Source: JAOXRU01 sp965247735
Lineage (GTDB): Bacteria > Bacteroidota > Bacteroidia > Flavobacteriales > Flavobacteriaceae
NCBI GenBank assembly: GCA_965247735.1
Contig: CBDFHN010000001.1
Span: forward strand, 558,001-622,000
Reading direction: 5' to 3'
Length of the DNA stretch: 64,000 bases
In this document: piece by piece, positions 55,406 to 63,556 of the stretch
Layout of the letters: every line of letters begins with the position of its first letter
How positions within the stretch are numbered: position 1 is the first letter of the stretch
The notes under the pieces: generated by a model
What the model was told of the DNA's origin: nothing
Seen by the model: only the letters and a program-made list of their open reading frames with translations
Databases searched by the model: none
Made by a program: the position numbers and the translations under genes

Positions 55406-56062
55406 ATGAATAAAGAAACGTATCAAAATAAATTCAATGAAGAAGATTCTGTTGGCTGGAAATCGATAGATGAGTCATTAGAGGGAATTTATGGGAAAAT
55501 TGAACCCAAACACTATGGTCCTTTATGTGGAGTTCATTATATGGCAGGAGGAACTGACCCGATTGATGGAGCAAGCATTTATGATTCCAAGAATCAAGAG
55601 CAACACAAGCATATAGTAAGTTATGGTATGTCAGAACTTTATTATGATGAAGAAAAAGCAGGTGGAGAATTTAGTAAATGGGGATTTGAATTTACTTTTA
55701 GATTGAAACCTTTTAAAGAAGATAAGGAAGAACCGATTTGGGCTATTCAGGTTATGAATAATTTATCAAAATATGTTTTTGAAAGCGGTAGATGGTTTGA
55801 AGAAAACCAATATATTCCAGCAAATGGACCGATAAGACTAAATACTGATACCAAAATAGTTGGATTTTGTTTTTCACTTGACCCTGAACTAGGTAAGATT
55901 GATACACCACACGGAGAAGTCTCTTTTTTACAGCTCGTTGGAATTACAGAATCAGAACTAGATAGATTAAAAGCTAACTCAAATGCGTCTGAAGTTGAAA
56001 AACTCTTAAATGAATTGAAAAAGGATAACCCATTGTTAATAACTGATTTAAATAGAAAATAA
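55406..56062 (+). CDS. Suppressor-of-fused (SUFU) domain protein
   Basis: 218 residues from the ATG at 55406; 11 upstream codons are open but belong to the intergenic repeat edge. The whole protein is a SUFU domain: G-W-K-S-I-D, G-G-T-D-P-I-D-G-A-S-I-Y, H-K-H-I-V-S-Y-G-M-S-E-L-Y, W-G-F-E-F-T-F-R-L, and the C-terminal F-L-Q-L-V-G-I-T-E-S-E-L. Bacterial SUFU proteins are best known as immunity proteins of polymorphic toxin systems. No toxin gene is next to it, so it is probably an orphan immunity gene. Confidence 0.88.
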   Translation: MNKETYQNKFNEEDSVGWKSIDESLEGIYGKIEPKHYGPLCGVHYMAGGTDPIDGASIYDSKNQEQHKHIVSYGMSELYYDEEKAGGEFSKWGFEFTFRLKPFKEDKEEPIWAIQVMNNLSKYVFESGRWFEENQYIPANGPIRLNTDTKIVGFCFSLDPELGKIDTPHGEVSFLQLVGITESELDRLKANSNASEVEKLLNELKKDNPLLITDLNRK

Positions 56063-56092
56063 CTAGCGTTCTTGTGGTCGGCACGACGCCAA

Positions 56093-56205
56093 CTGACGCT
56101 CATTTAAGCAAAGCGGTAACGAGTGACGTTAATTAACAAAGTCTTTGTAACGTAGGTAAGTCATAATAAATAATATAATGGGTACTCGTTGCAAATGAGC
56201 ATCAG
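56093..56205. repeat. Family-2 inverted-repeat element, copy B
   Basis: 113 bases with arms CTGACGCTCATTT (56093-56105) and AAATGAGCATCAG (56193-56205). Relative to copy A the CG pair of the stem has become TA on both arms, so pairing is kept. It lies directly after the SUFU gene. Confidence 0.75.
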
Positions 56206-56221
56206 AGTAGTTGTTTATACG

Positions 56222-56240
56222 TATTTATATATCTTTAATC
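56222..56240 (+). promoter_or_regulatory. Shared 19-base upstream sequence, possible promoter
   Basis: TATTTATATATCTTTAATC, identical to 59306-59324. Both copies lie 47 bases upstream of the start codon of the following module. TATCTTTA within it resembles a TAnnTTTG -7 box. Confidence 0.4.
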
Positions 56241-56286
56241 AAAAATATCTGGAGGTTGTGGACTTCTTTTGGTAAACATAAAATAT

Positions 56287-56862
56287 ATGAGAAAAATAAT
56301 TTGTGGAATATTCATTTTCTTTGGTTTTCAAGGCTGTAAATTTCAAGACGATCAAAATGATAATATAACTACTGAAAGTCTCAACTTACCCTACTTTGGG
56401 AAAATTACGATTGAACCGACAAAGGATTATGATATTAAAATCAAATTAGATGATTATTCTATTTCGGCAGATTTGAATTTTTATGAAGAAGTTGTCGATA
56501 AGCGAACTCTATCAGGAGTTGAATCAATACTCAATGACTTACCAACCTTTTTAGATAATAGTAATGAAATTCTTATTGCAGACTATAATAAAGGAAGAGT
56601 CGTTAAAGATTATATTGAGCATCATCTTGAAGTTATAGAAAAATATGAATTGGATCAACTTCTTAGAAAAGCAGATAAAACTGAATCAATTGAAAGTCAA
56701 TTACTATCAATTATGAAAGTAGTAAGAATTGGATTCTATCCAGATGCGGATAGTCAATATGTTGTTTTTGATTTTTCAATTGGAACGAACAAAACAGATT
56801 ATAGAATAACCATTAGATACAATAATGCTGGAAAATTTGACAGTATTGAATTCATCAGCTAA
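56287..56862 (+). CDS. DUF2004-like lipoprotein
   Basis: 191 residues from the ATG at 56287, where the lipoprotein leader M-R-K-I-I-C-G-I-F starts (lipobox F-Q-G-C). The mature part opens P-Y-F-G-K-I-T-I and contains V-R-I-G-F-Y-P-D-A-D-S-Q-Y-V-V-F-D-F-S-I, which resembles the G-x-Y-P-x-x-E-x-x-x-V-F-D-Y core of DUF2004. DUF2004 proteins are found next to polymorphic toxins, which fits an immunity role; being a lipoprotein it would protect the periplasm. Family match is moderate. Confidence 0.6.
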   Translation: MRKIICGIFIFFGFQGCKFQDDQNDNITTESLNLPYFGKITIEPTKDYDIKIKLDDYSISADLNFYEEVVDKRTLSGVESILNDLPTFLDNSNEILIADYNKGRVVKDYIEHHLEVIEKYELDQLLRKADKTESIESQLLSIMKVVRIGFYPDADSQYVVFDFSIGTNKTDYRITIRYNNAGKFDSIEFIS

Positions 56863-56880
56863 TAAGAAAGAACGATTTGA

Positions 56881-57000
56881 CCTGATGGAACTAATATGTA
56901 TCTATGTTGTTAGTGAGGAATTACATTCTCTACCAATTATGAGAAAGCAAGTTATACTAAAGAACGTTGAATAGTTACAGCTTATAAAGCTGTAGCAATG
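56881..57000 (+). repeat. Family-1 structured repeat, copy 3
   Basis: Begins C-C-T-G-A-T-G-G, has GAATTACATTC as central hairpin, then CCAATTATGAGAAAGCAAG and a C-A-G-C-T-T-A-T-A-A-A tail identical to copy 1. Confidence 0.6.
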
Positions 57001-57157
57001 AATATTGTGGATAAGCACAATAGTTGTTCCTTTTATTTATAAAATTTTAAGCAAAACCATAATATATAAAGTAAAGCTAGACGTTACTTATGATTTATAA
57101 GGATATTAACTATATTTGATATAACCCATAACTTGTTAAGATAATAATATTAAAAAA

Positions 57158-58018
57158 ATGGAAGAAAATATATTTTATGCTTGGCAAGAAGTAAAGGAGT
57201 ATTTAAAAGAGATAGAAAAAGACTGTACAGCTTTATTATTTGACCATGATGATAATCTATACCATATTGAAAGTGAAGAAAAGGGGCTTAAACCAATACA
57301 TTTTACATCTAATATACATGGGCATGGTCCTCAAGAATATCCATGGATTAAAGAAGTAAAAAAAGTTGGAGACGATTATGAATATAATTTTCAATTTCAA
57401 ATAATAAACACTGGTAAAATATCTTTACCAAGTGAAATTAAAAAATTGATAGTTTACGCAGGTATAGATGATAGACTTAAAGCGGAACTAATAAAAGGAG
57501 ATTTAAGTAAAGATACTGGTTCTATGTTTAGAGCAAGAGTTTTTGAAGAAGATTTAGTTGCGGAGAATTTAAGGTATGATGAAGTAGAGGATAAAAACGG
57601 TATTATTCAATTTAGAAAAACAAAATCTTTACCCGATTATTATACCATAGAAGAAAAACATCCTTTAGTTCTAAACTTTTGCAAGAGAGTAAGTAAACTT
57701 GCTGAGGAAAAAAACAAAGAAGAACTAGCAGAGTTAATTTTTCTTGATGGTATTAAATTAAAAAAAATAAAAGATGACTATTATGTATATGATATTCTAA
57801 AAAAGGAAATACTTGATAAAAAGATGAATGATATCTCTTTTAATAATAACTTCAGTTATATTGGGGGGTATATTTTGCAAATGTCTAATTTGGCGAGTGC
57901 ACCAAAGGGATATGAGTTTTTGATGCAATTTGGGTCTAATTGGGGCAATCGAGATATGTTTTATGTATTTTATAATCCAAATACTGAAAAACCTTTTTAT
58001 ATAGATATTGTTCATTAA
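57158..58018 (+). CDS. Hypothetical soluble protein
   Basis: 286 residues, no signal peptide or membrane segment, acidic. Not recognised. The C-terminal F-L-M-Q-F-G-S-N-W-G-N-R-D-M-F-Y-V-F-Y-N-P recalls the end of SMI1- or DUF1963-type immunity folds but the match is weak. The N-terminal half has alternating strands and a D-H-D-D-N-L-Y motif. It is one of the same-orientation modules between repeats; the next gene follows after 67 bases. Confidence 0.6.
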   Translation: MEENIFYAWQEVKEYLKEIEKDCTALLFDHDDNLYHIESEEKGLKPIHFTSNIHGHGPQEYPWIKEVKKVGDDYEYNFQFQIINTGKISLPSEIKKLIVYAGIDDRLKAELIKGDLSKDTGSMFRARVFEEDLVAENLRYDEVEDKNGIIQFRKTKSLPDYYTIEEKHPLVLNFCKRVSKLAEEKNKEELAELIFLDGIKLKKIKDDYYVYDILKKEILDKKMNDISFNNNFSYIGGYILQMSNLASAPKGYEFLMQFGSNWGNRDMFYVFYNPNTEKPFYIDIVH

Positions 58019-58085
58019 TAGAAATGATAATATTAAAATGAAACAATAATTAAACTTCTATTCTTATTAAAATTGTTTATAGTAG

Positions 58086-58649
58086 ATGAAATTTATTAAT
58101 ATTATTCTGTTTTTAATTGGCATTGTGTCATTATCTTCTTGTGCATCATTTAAGAAAAGTAAATTAGCTGAAAATCAAACTTATTTAACTAACGAAAATT
58201 TATACTTGATAAATGGTACTTATAAGAATGATGAAAAAAGAAGCCCATCACCTTTAACATACTTTTTTGGTTCATATTACAAAATGAAAGAGTATAAATC
58301 TGTTTATGAATTGGTTTATGAAAAAAAGAATCCTTATTTGATAACTTTAAAAGTGCTTGATAAGAATAGTTTAAAAGTTGAAATTAAAGTAGCGGACAGC
58401 GTCTTAAAATCATATGTGATTAAGGGAAAAGTAAAAAATGGATATTTTGAACAAAATAGAAAAATGTACATTATTCCAGCGCTTATGTATAATTCTTATC
58501 ATTCATCAAAATTTAGAATAGGATATTTAAAAGACAAGAATATAATAACTGATTTTAAAAAAATTGAATTCGGAACAGTCTATTTCTTTAGTCCTTTTAA
58601 TGATAGTGAAAAAATTAATAATTTAATCCAAACAAGAATGTATGAATGA
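58086..58649 (+). CDS. Hypothetical lipoprotein
   Basis: 187 residues with a clear lipoprotein leader (M-K-F-I-N-I-I-L, lipobox S-L-S-S-C). The mature protein is beta-rich (Y-E-L-V-Y-E, Y-L-I-T-L-K-V, L-K-V-E-I-K-V), suggesting a small calycin or immunoglobulin-like fold. Not recognised as a family. Paired with the preceding gene by a 67-base gap without repeats. Confidence 0.65.
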   Translation: MKFINIILFLIGIVSLSSCASFKKSKLAENQTYLTNENLYLINGTYKNDEKRSPSPLTYFFGSYYKMKEYKSVYELVYEKKNPYLITLKVLDKNSLKVEIKVADSVLKSYVIKGKVKNGYFEQNRKMYIIPALMYNSYHSSKFRIGYLKDKNIITDFKKIEFGTVYFFSPFNDSEKINNLIQTRMYE

Positions 58650-58754
58650 GGCAAAAAAACTATAGCAAACAATGATGTATAAAAATAATGCTGAGTTAGT
58701 CCTTAACCAAGGAAGTTGCAATGTTGTTATATCTGATTTTCCTATAGAAAGCCC

Positions 58755-58840
58755 ATTGGCAATTGTTTAAGCATTATGGTAACGAGTGCGTTAATTAACA
58801 AGGGGTTTGTAATGTAGGTAAGCTATAATAAATAATATTA
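58755..58840. repeat. Family-2 element, copy C (right end lost)
   Basis: Shares G-T-T-T-A-A-G-C-A, T-A-A-C-G-A-G-T-G, G-T-T-A-A-T-T-A-A-C-A-A and G-T-A-G-G-T-A-A-G with copies A and B but has no matching right arm before the next gene. Confidence 0.55.
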
Positions 58841-58860
58841 CTACTATTAATTTTAATTAT

Positions 58861-59112
58861 ATGATTGTTTTAAAAAAAATATCAATATTACATGTATTAC
58901 TGTTTATTGGTTTAGTTGCTATTACCTATATTCCAGATTCTTATTTTGGTATATTTAGTGAACAAGCCATAGCAGGTATGTTTTCTTTTCTTGGAGCAAT
59001 TCTGAGTTTGTTATTTTGGATAAACCGTACATTGAGTACTATTGAAAAAGTAATATGGATTTTAATTTCTTTGATTCCTTTTTTAACTTTAGTTTATTGG
59101 ACTCAATTTTAA
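58861..59112 (+). CDS. Small three-helix membrane protein
   Basis: 83 residues with three hydrophobic helices (about 8-25, 31-54 and 62-80) and very short loops. Not recognised. It starts with ATG right after a truncated family-2 element and is followed by a family-1 repeat. A membrane-resident immunity role would fit its surroundings but nothing in the sequence proves it. Confidence 0.5.
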   Translation: MIVLKKISILHVLLFIGLVAITYIPDSYFGIFSEQAIAGMFSFLGAILSLLFWINRTLSTIEKVIWILISLIPFLTLVYWTQF

Positions 59113-59122
59113 TACTATACAC

Positions 59123-59223
59123 TAATGGTGTGGATATGCCATGCACCTAGTTAGTACGTAAATGCTTTCCGTGCCAATAAAGACTAAGAATAAAAAGGAA
59201 GCTACTTAGGAAACTGGGTAGTT
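59123..59223 (+). repeat. Family-1 structured repeat, copy 4
   Basis: Contains T-A-G-T-T-A-G-T, a degraded central hairpin (GTAAATGCTTTCCG), C-C-A-A-T-A-A-A-G-A-C and G-A-A-G-C-T-A-C-T-T-A-G-G-A-A-A-C, in the version shared with copies 5 and 6. Confidence 0.6.
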
Positions 59224-59305
59224 TTTTAGGATTAATAATATGCTTATTAAAAGGTACAATCAGAATTGTATTAATAAAATAACTATTGACAGGGCTATTT
59301 TCTGT

Positions 59306-59324
59306 TATTTATATATCTTTAATC
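59306..59324 (+). promoter_or_regulatory. Shared 19-base upstream sequence, second copy
   Basis: Identical to 56222-56240 and again 47 bases upstream of a start codon. Confidence 0.4.
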
Positions 59325-59370
59325 GTTTGTGTAGAGATACAAGTTGTAGGTAATTTAAGAAACAATCATA

Positions 59371-59862
59371 TTGAATATTAGAAAAGCAACAGAAATTGAT
59401 ATTGACCAAGTTTGGGAAATATTCACAAAAGTTATTAAAACTGGAGATACTTATGTATTCAGTCCAAATACACCAAAAAAGGACTTAAAAAAACATTGGT
59501 TTGCCGAGTATATGGAAACCTATGTAATTGAAGAGAATGGTCAAATACTTGGAACATATATTATAAAACCTAACCAAATTGATTTAGGGAATCATATTGC
59601 GAATTGTGGTTATATGGTAAATCCGAATGCTCAAGGAAAAGGAATCGGAAAAAAACTTTGTGAACACTCGCTTGAAACAGCAAAAAGAAATGGTTTTGAG
59701 GCAATACAGTTTAATATTGTAGTGAGCACAAATAAAGGAGCGATAGAATTATGGAAAAAGTACGGATTTGAAATAATAGGAATCACACCTAAAGGATTTA
59801 GACATTATGAATTAGGGTTGGTAGATACCTATATTATGTATAAAAACTTGAAGGATGGTTAA
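59371..59862 (+). CDS. GNAT N-acetyltransferase
   Basis: 163 residues from TTG at 59371; no in-frame ATG precedes the fold. GNAT marks are I-R-K-A-T-E-I-D-I-D, G-Y-M-V-N-P, the acetyl-CoA loop Q-G-K-G-I-G-K-K-L, and A-I-E-L-W-K-K-Y-G-F-E-I-I-G near the C-terminus. Substrate unknown. It is preceded by the shared 19-base sequence and followed by a 172-base repeat, so it forms one module of the array. Confidence 0.85.
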   Translation: MNIRKATEIDIDQVWEIFTKVIKTGDTYVFSPNTPKKDLKKHWFAEYMETYVIEENGQILGTYIIKPNQIDLGNHIANCGYMVNPNAQGKGIGKKLCEHSLETAKRNGFEAIQFNIVVSTNKGAIELWKKYGFEIIGITPKGFRHYELGLVDTYIMYKNLKDG

Positions 59863-59866
59863 ACAA

Positions 59867-60038
59867 CCCGATGATACTGATATGTAGTGAATATAGTTAG
59901 TGCGGAAATGTTTTCCGTAGCAATAAAGACCAATAATAAAAAGAAAGCTACTTAGGAAACGGAGTAGTAGTGAGGAATAGTACCCATATAATAATTTATA
60001 TTTGGAATAGGAATAAAGGCCATATGGTGTTTATTGAT
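59867..60038 (+). repeat. Family-1 structured repeat, copy 5 (172 bases)
   Basis: Nearly identical to 61381-61550 over its full length. Central hairpin CGGAAA-TGT-TTTCCG. It extends to a G-G-C-C-A-T-A-T-G-G-T-G segment not seen in copies 1-4. The two copies directly flank the Imm51-like gene. Confidence 0.85.
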
Positions 60039-60071
60039 AATGTTGTATGTAATCTAACGAAAACTCTGCAA

Positions 60072-61163
60072 ATGAAAGAAAAAAACTTATACTTCCCTTG
60101 TATTTTGATGGAACATAATAATAGTGAGTTTTCTATAATCTTATCTGACTTTCAATATTTTGATGATTACTTTGGAGATAAAGGAGGAGGTGGATATAGT
60201 ATTGATAAATTGGCCAAGAAACTTGCAAAGGATGATAATATAAAAAAAGAGATTAGATTTGATAGTGAAGCTGGAATGTTCTGTGCTTACTCAAAGGATA
60301 AGAAAAAATTACTTCTGTTATGTAATTTATTAAAAGAAATAACTGGTGAAGAAGAAGAATATCTGCCTGAGGAGGTTACAAAACCATTAATTCCAATAGA
60401 TGAAGCTGAAAAGTTATTACTTAATGGTTTTGTAATTAGTTTGCAAAAGGATGCACAGGAAACTTTTTTAAAAAATGTGCCAATGCCTTCTTTAAATAAG
60501 ACACAAGCAGAATACATAAAATCTATTAAAAACGGGACTGATGAAGAAAAAATTTATGCTGCAAAAAGGATAAATTCAGAAGCCAGATCAAATACAAGGA
60601 ATTGGAATAATTATCTTTCACATCCGAATACTATTTCAATTATTTTAGACGCAATAGATAAAGAAGAAAATTCAAAAGTTTATCAGGAATTAATATGGGC
60701 TTTAGTCTTTATTTGTGGGAGACATTTACCTGACTTAAGAACAAAAAAATATTTTCTTGAAGCACTAAAACATAAAAGCGCAACATTAAGGTGGCTGGGG
60801 GTAATAGGATTAGAAAGAATTTATAATTATCCATTTGAGTTTATTTATCCTTTGGTAAATGATAAATCTTCTAAGGTGCGTAAAGCAATTGCCGAAATAG
60901 GAAGAGTTGATTATGTATTTCCAATATGGATGTTTGACCCAATGCAAAAGAAAATTGATAATTACCCCAAAGATATATTACCTTTATTATATGATAAAGA
61001 TGAAATTGTTCAATGGTATTTTATACGTAAAATGGGTGTATTAAAAATAGAGCAAGTCCTTCCTGAATTAAAAGATAAACTGAAAGTTGAGAAAAACCAA
61101 AAAACACGTAATGAATTGGATGATGCGATAAAAGCAATAAAGATTAGACATGATAAGGTATAA
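60072..61163 (+). CDS. Imm51-like, HEAT-repeat protein
   Basis: 363 residues from the ATG at 60072. The frame is open back to 59970 but those codons are repeat sequence also found at 61480-61550, so the longer start is unlikely. Residues about 1-105 resemble the Imm51 immunity domain (G-G-G-G-Y-S, F-D-S-E-A-G-M-F-C-A-Y-S). Residues about 150-360 are HEAT-like helical repeats (S-A-T-L-R-W-L-G-V-I-G-L, S-S-K-V-R-K-A-I-A). Probably a cytosolic immunity protein; the toxin is not in the window. Confidence 0.7.
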   Translation: MKEKNLYFPCILMEHNNSEFSIILSDFQYFDDYFGDKGGGGYSIDKLAKKLAKDDNIKKEIRFDSEAGMFCAYSKDKKKLLLLCNLLKEITGEEEEYLPEEVTKPLIPIDEAEKLLLNGFVISLQKDAQETFLKNVPMPSLNKTQAEYIKSIKNGTDEEKIYAAKRINSEARSNTRNWNNYLSHPNTISIILDAIDKEENSKVYQELIWALVFICGRHLPDLRTKKYFLEALKHKSATLRWLGVIGLERIYNYPFEFIYPLVNDKSSKVRKAIAEIGRVDYVFPIWMFDPMQKKIDNYPKDILPLLYDKDEIVQWYFIRKMGVLKIEQVLPELKDKLKVEKNQKTRNELDDAIKAIKIRHDKV

Positions 61164-61380
61164 AAGAAATATTAATACCGTCCTAAATAAATATTTTTTC
61201 ATTGATGAAAAAACGAAATCGTCGAAGGAGATTCACGAATACTTAAAGAAATAATTGCTTGAGCTAAACAAAAAAATCTAGTCTGACTATATTTTGTCTA
61301 AACTTATTGCTCATTCCATAAATTATAGGAACTCGCTACGCACAAACAGCCTATAATTTCAAATGGAATTTCACTGCAAG
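61164..61380. other. Short gap, possible gene remnant
   Basis: 217 bases between the HEAT gene and repeat copy 6. An interrupted frame near 61204-61252 looks like a remnant but cannot be assigned. GCAAGCCCGATGG at its end leads into the repeat. Confidence 0.35.
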
Positions 61381-61550
61381 CCCGATGGTGCTGATATGCA
61401 GTCCACATAGTTAGTGCGGAAATGTTTTCCGTACCAATAAAGACCAATAATAAAAAGAAAGCTACTTAAGAAACGGAGTAGTTGTGAGAAATAGTACCAT
61501 ATAATATTTATATTTGGAATAGGAATAAAGGCCATATGGTGTTTATTGAT
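61381..61550 (+). repeat. Family-1 structured repeat, copy 6 (170 bases)
   Basis: Direct repeat of 59867-60038 with only scattered differences and the same CGGAAA-TGT-TTTCCG hairpin. It ends 22 bases before the next start codon. Confidence 0.85.
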
Positions 61551-61572
61551 GAGCTGGCAATACTAAAACAAA

Positions 61573-62421
61573 ATGAAAGCAAAAATATTTTTGATATTGA
61601 TTTTAAGCTTCTTGACTTCCTGTAAAGGACAGTCAAAAGATGGAGATAGTAAGAATACTAAAACTAAAAAAGCAACAATTGACAAGTCAAAGACAAACAT
61701 CCTAAATACTGAATTTGATGCTGACATTAAAACTATACATATTATTGTTGCGCTTTGCGACAATAAATATCAAGGAATAGTTCCTGTACCAAAAAACATA
61801 GGAAATGGACAAAACCCAAAAAACAATTTATATTGGGGAACAGCCTATGGTATAAAAACTTATTTTAAAAGAAGTGATGAGTGGACATTAATAAAGGAAA
61901 CCAAAATTGACTCACTCATCTTAGAACGTCTAGTTTTTAAACATAATAAGGACAACTATTATATTGTTGCAGATGCGTACAATGGAAAAAATATTAAAAA
62001 TGCAACAGAAACTTTTCTTAGAAGTAGTGCTGGAATTATAAAGGATACATTAAATATTGGTAACAAAACTATTGGAATAGAGGGTAATGCTAGACTTGTA
62101 GCATACATTGGTCATGATGGACTTATGGATTTTAACCTGCAAGAAAAATTTATAAATATAGATAACAAAGTAAGAGATGTCATTATTTTGGCTTGTTACA
62201 GTAAAAGCTATTTTGAACCTCACTTAAGAAGATCAAAAGTAAATCCTTTAGTTTGGACAACTGGACTTATGGCACCGGAAGCATATACTATACACGATGC
62301 AATAACGGGTTATGTTAATGATGAAACAAATGAAGAAATTAGATTAAGAGCCGCAAAAGCGTATCATAAATACCAAAAATGTGGACTTAATGCAGCAAAG
62401 AATTTATTAGTAACAAATTAA
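61573..62421 (+). CDS. Lipoprotein with a caspase-like (clan CD) motif pattern
   Basis: 282 residues. Lipoprotein leader (lipobox F-L-T-S-C). The core has a hydrophobic strand ending in His-Asp-Gly (V-A-Y-I-G-H-D-G) and, about 35 residues later, a second hydrophobic strand ending in Ala-Cys (D-V-I-I-L-A-C-Y-S). This spacing and pattern is that of the catalytic His and Cys of clan CD peptidases such as caspases and gingipains. I did not recognise a named family, so peptidase activity is a hypothesis. It starts 22 bases after a long repeat. Confidence 0.6.
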   Translation: MKAKIFLILILSFLTSCKGQSKDGDSKNTKTKKATIDKSKTNILNTEFDADIKTIHIIVALCDNKYQGIVPVPKNIGNGQNPKNNLYWGTAYGIKTYFKRSDEWTLIKETKIDSLILERLVFKHNKDNYYIVADAYNGKNIKNATETFLRSSAGIIKDTLNIGNKTIGIEGNARLVAYIGHDGLMDFNLQEKFINIDNKVRDVIILACYSKSYFEPHLRRSKVNPLVWTTGLMAPEAYTIHDAITGYVNDETNEEIRLRAAKAYHKYQKCGLNAAKNLLVTN

Positions 62422-62536
62422 AAATATTACTCTCACTGCGTAAAGTCTCTTGATTTATAGATAAACCAAGCAAATAAAACCATTGTAGGAATAAACCTAT
62501 TTTGAGATTTATTGGATAATAAGCATTAATTAGAAA

Positions 62537-63502
62537 ATGGAAAAAGAAGAACACATAGTTAACCTTGACCTACCTGCAGATAAACGGTGGCTATTTTTAG
62601 TTAATTATAAAGATGAAATAAATGAGTTACTTCAATGTTATTTAAATGACTTTGAGGAAGCTGATTTTGTATTCGAAAGCATTAACAATTATAAAAGAGA
62701 GGTGATTTCAAATGAATATTTAGAAGAGATTGAATTTGTTGCTTCAATTTCTAAATTTTCAGCTGATCAAGTATTAATTGCAAATCTCTACTATGATGTT
62801 CTAAAATTTTATTTTGGATGTACCGCATTTGCAGTTGATAATAATGGATCCGTTATGCATTCAAGGAATTTGGATTGGCATACTGAAAATAATTTATTAA
62901 GCAAACATTCTAAAGTTTTTAATTTTCAAAGAAATGGAAAAACAGTATTTAAAACCGTTGGATGGACTGGTTTTATCGGAGCACTTTCCGGCACAAGACC
63001 TAATAGTTTTTCTTTAACTTTAAATGCCGTACTGAGCAATGATAGCCCCGAAATTGCTTTTCCTGTTTCTTTTCTTTTAAGGAATGTATTAGATTCCTCT
63101 AATTCATTTGAAGAAGCAAAACAAAAATTGGAAAAGACTAATATAGCAAGTGATTGTCTGATTTTGCTATCAGGAGTTAAATCAAACGAAATGGTTGTAA
63201 TTGAAAGAACCCCAAAAAGGTTTGCTACTAGAGAAGCTGAAAATGGTTTTATCACTGTAACTAATGATTACAAAGAACTAGAAAATAATTTGACAGGAGA
63301 AAGTTTGTTACAATCAACTTCTTGTGGTAGATATGACAGAACACAAGAGTTGTTAAAGAATAAAATTCCTTCTAATTTTGATGAATGCCTAAATATTTTA
63401 AAAGATGAAAAGGTTATGATGGGAATAACCGTTCAACAAATGGTTTTTAATAATAAAACAGGAGAAATTGAATTAATAAAAACGGGAGGCAACAATATTT
63501 GA
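62537..63502 (+). CDS. Acid-ceramidase/NAAA-like Ntn hydrolase
   Basis: 321 residues, no signal peptide. The core G-C95-T-A-F-A-V-D-N-N-G followed by H-S-R-N-L-D-W is the N-terminal-nucleophile signature of the acid ceramidase, NAAA and bile-salt-hydrolase group. Cys95 would become the new N-terminus after self-cleavage, with residues 1-94 as propeptide (alpha chain). L-N-A-V-L-S and T-N-D-Y fit the later active-site Asn positions. It probably hydrolyses an amide-linked fatty acid or related bond; substrate unknown. Confidence 0.8.
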   Translation: MEKEEHIVNLDLPADKRWLFLVNYKDEINELLQCYLNDFEEADFVFESINNYKREVISNEYLEEIEFVASISKFSADQVLIANLYYDVLKFYFGCTAFAVDNNGSVMHSRNLDWHTENNLLSKHSKVFNFQRNGKTVFKTVGWTGFIGALSGTRPNSFSLTLNAVLSNDSPEIAFPVSFLLRNVLDSSNSFEEAKQKLEKTNIASDCLILLSGVKSNEMVVIERTPKRFATREAENGFITVTNDYKELENNLTGESLLQSTSCGRYDRTQELLKNKIPSNFDECLNILKDEKVMMGITVQQMVFNNKTGEIELIKTGGNNI

Positions 63503-63556
63503 TATATAAGGTCTTAATTGAGATATTATAAGATCTTATTTAAAATTGAAAATATA

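Noticed and set aside
59970..60071. N-terminal extension of the Imm51/HEAT protein
   Set aside because: The codons lie in a repeat that also occurs upstream of an unrelated gene at 61480-61550, so they are intergenic.
51837..62530. A classical chromosomal integron
   Set aside because: No integrase in the window and the spacers do not show the RYYYAAC and GTTRRRY core sites. Only the cassette-like layout is similar.
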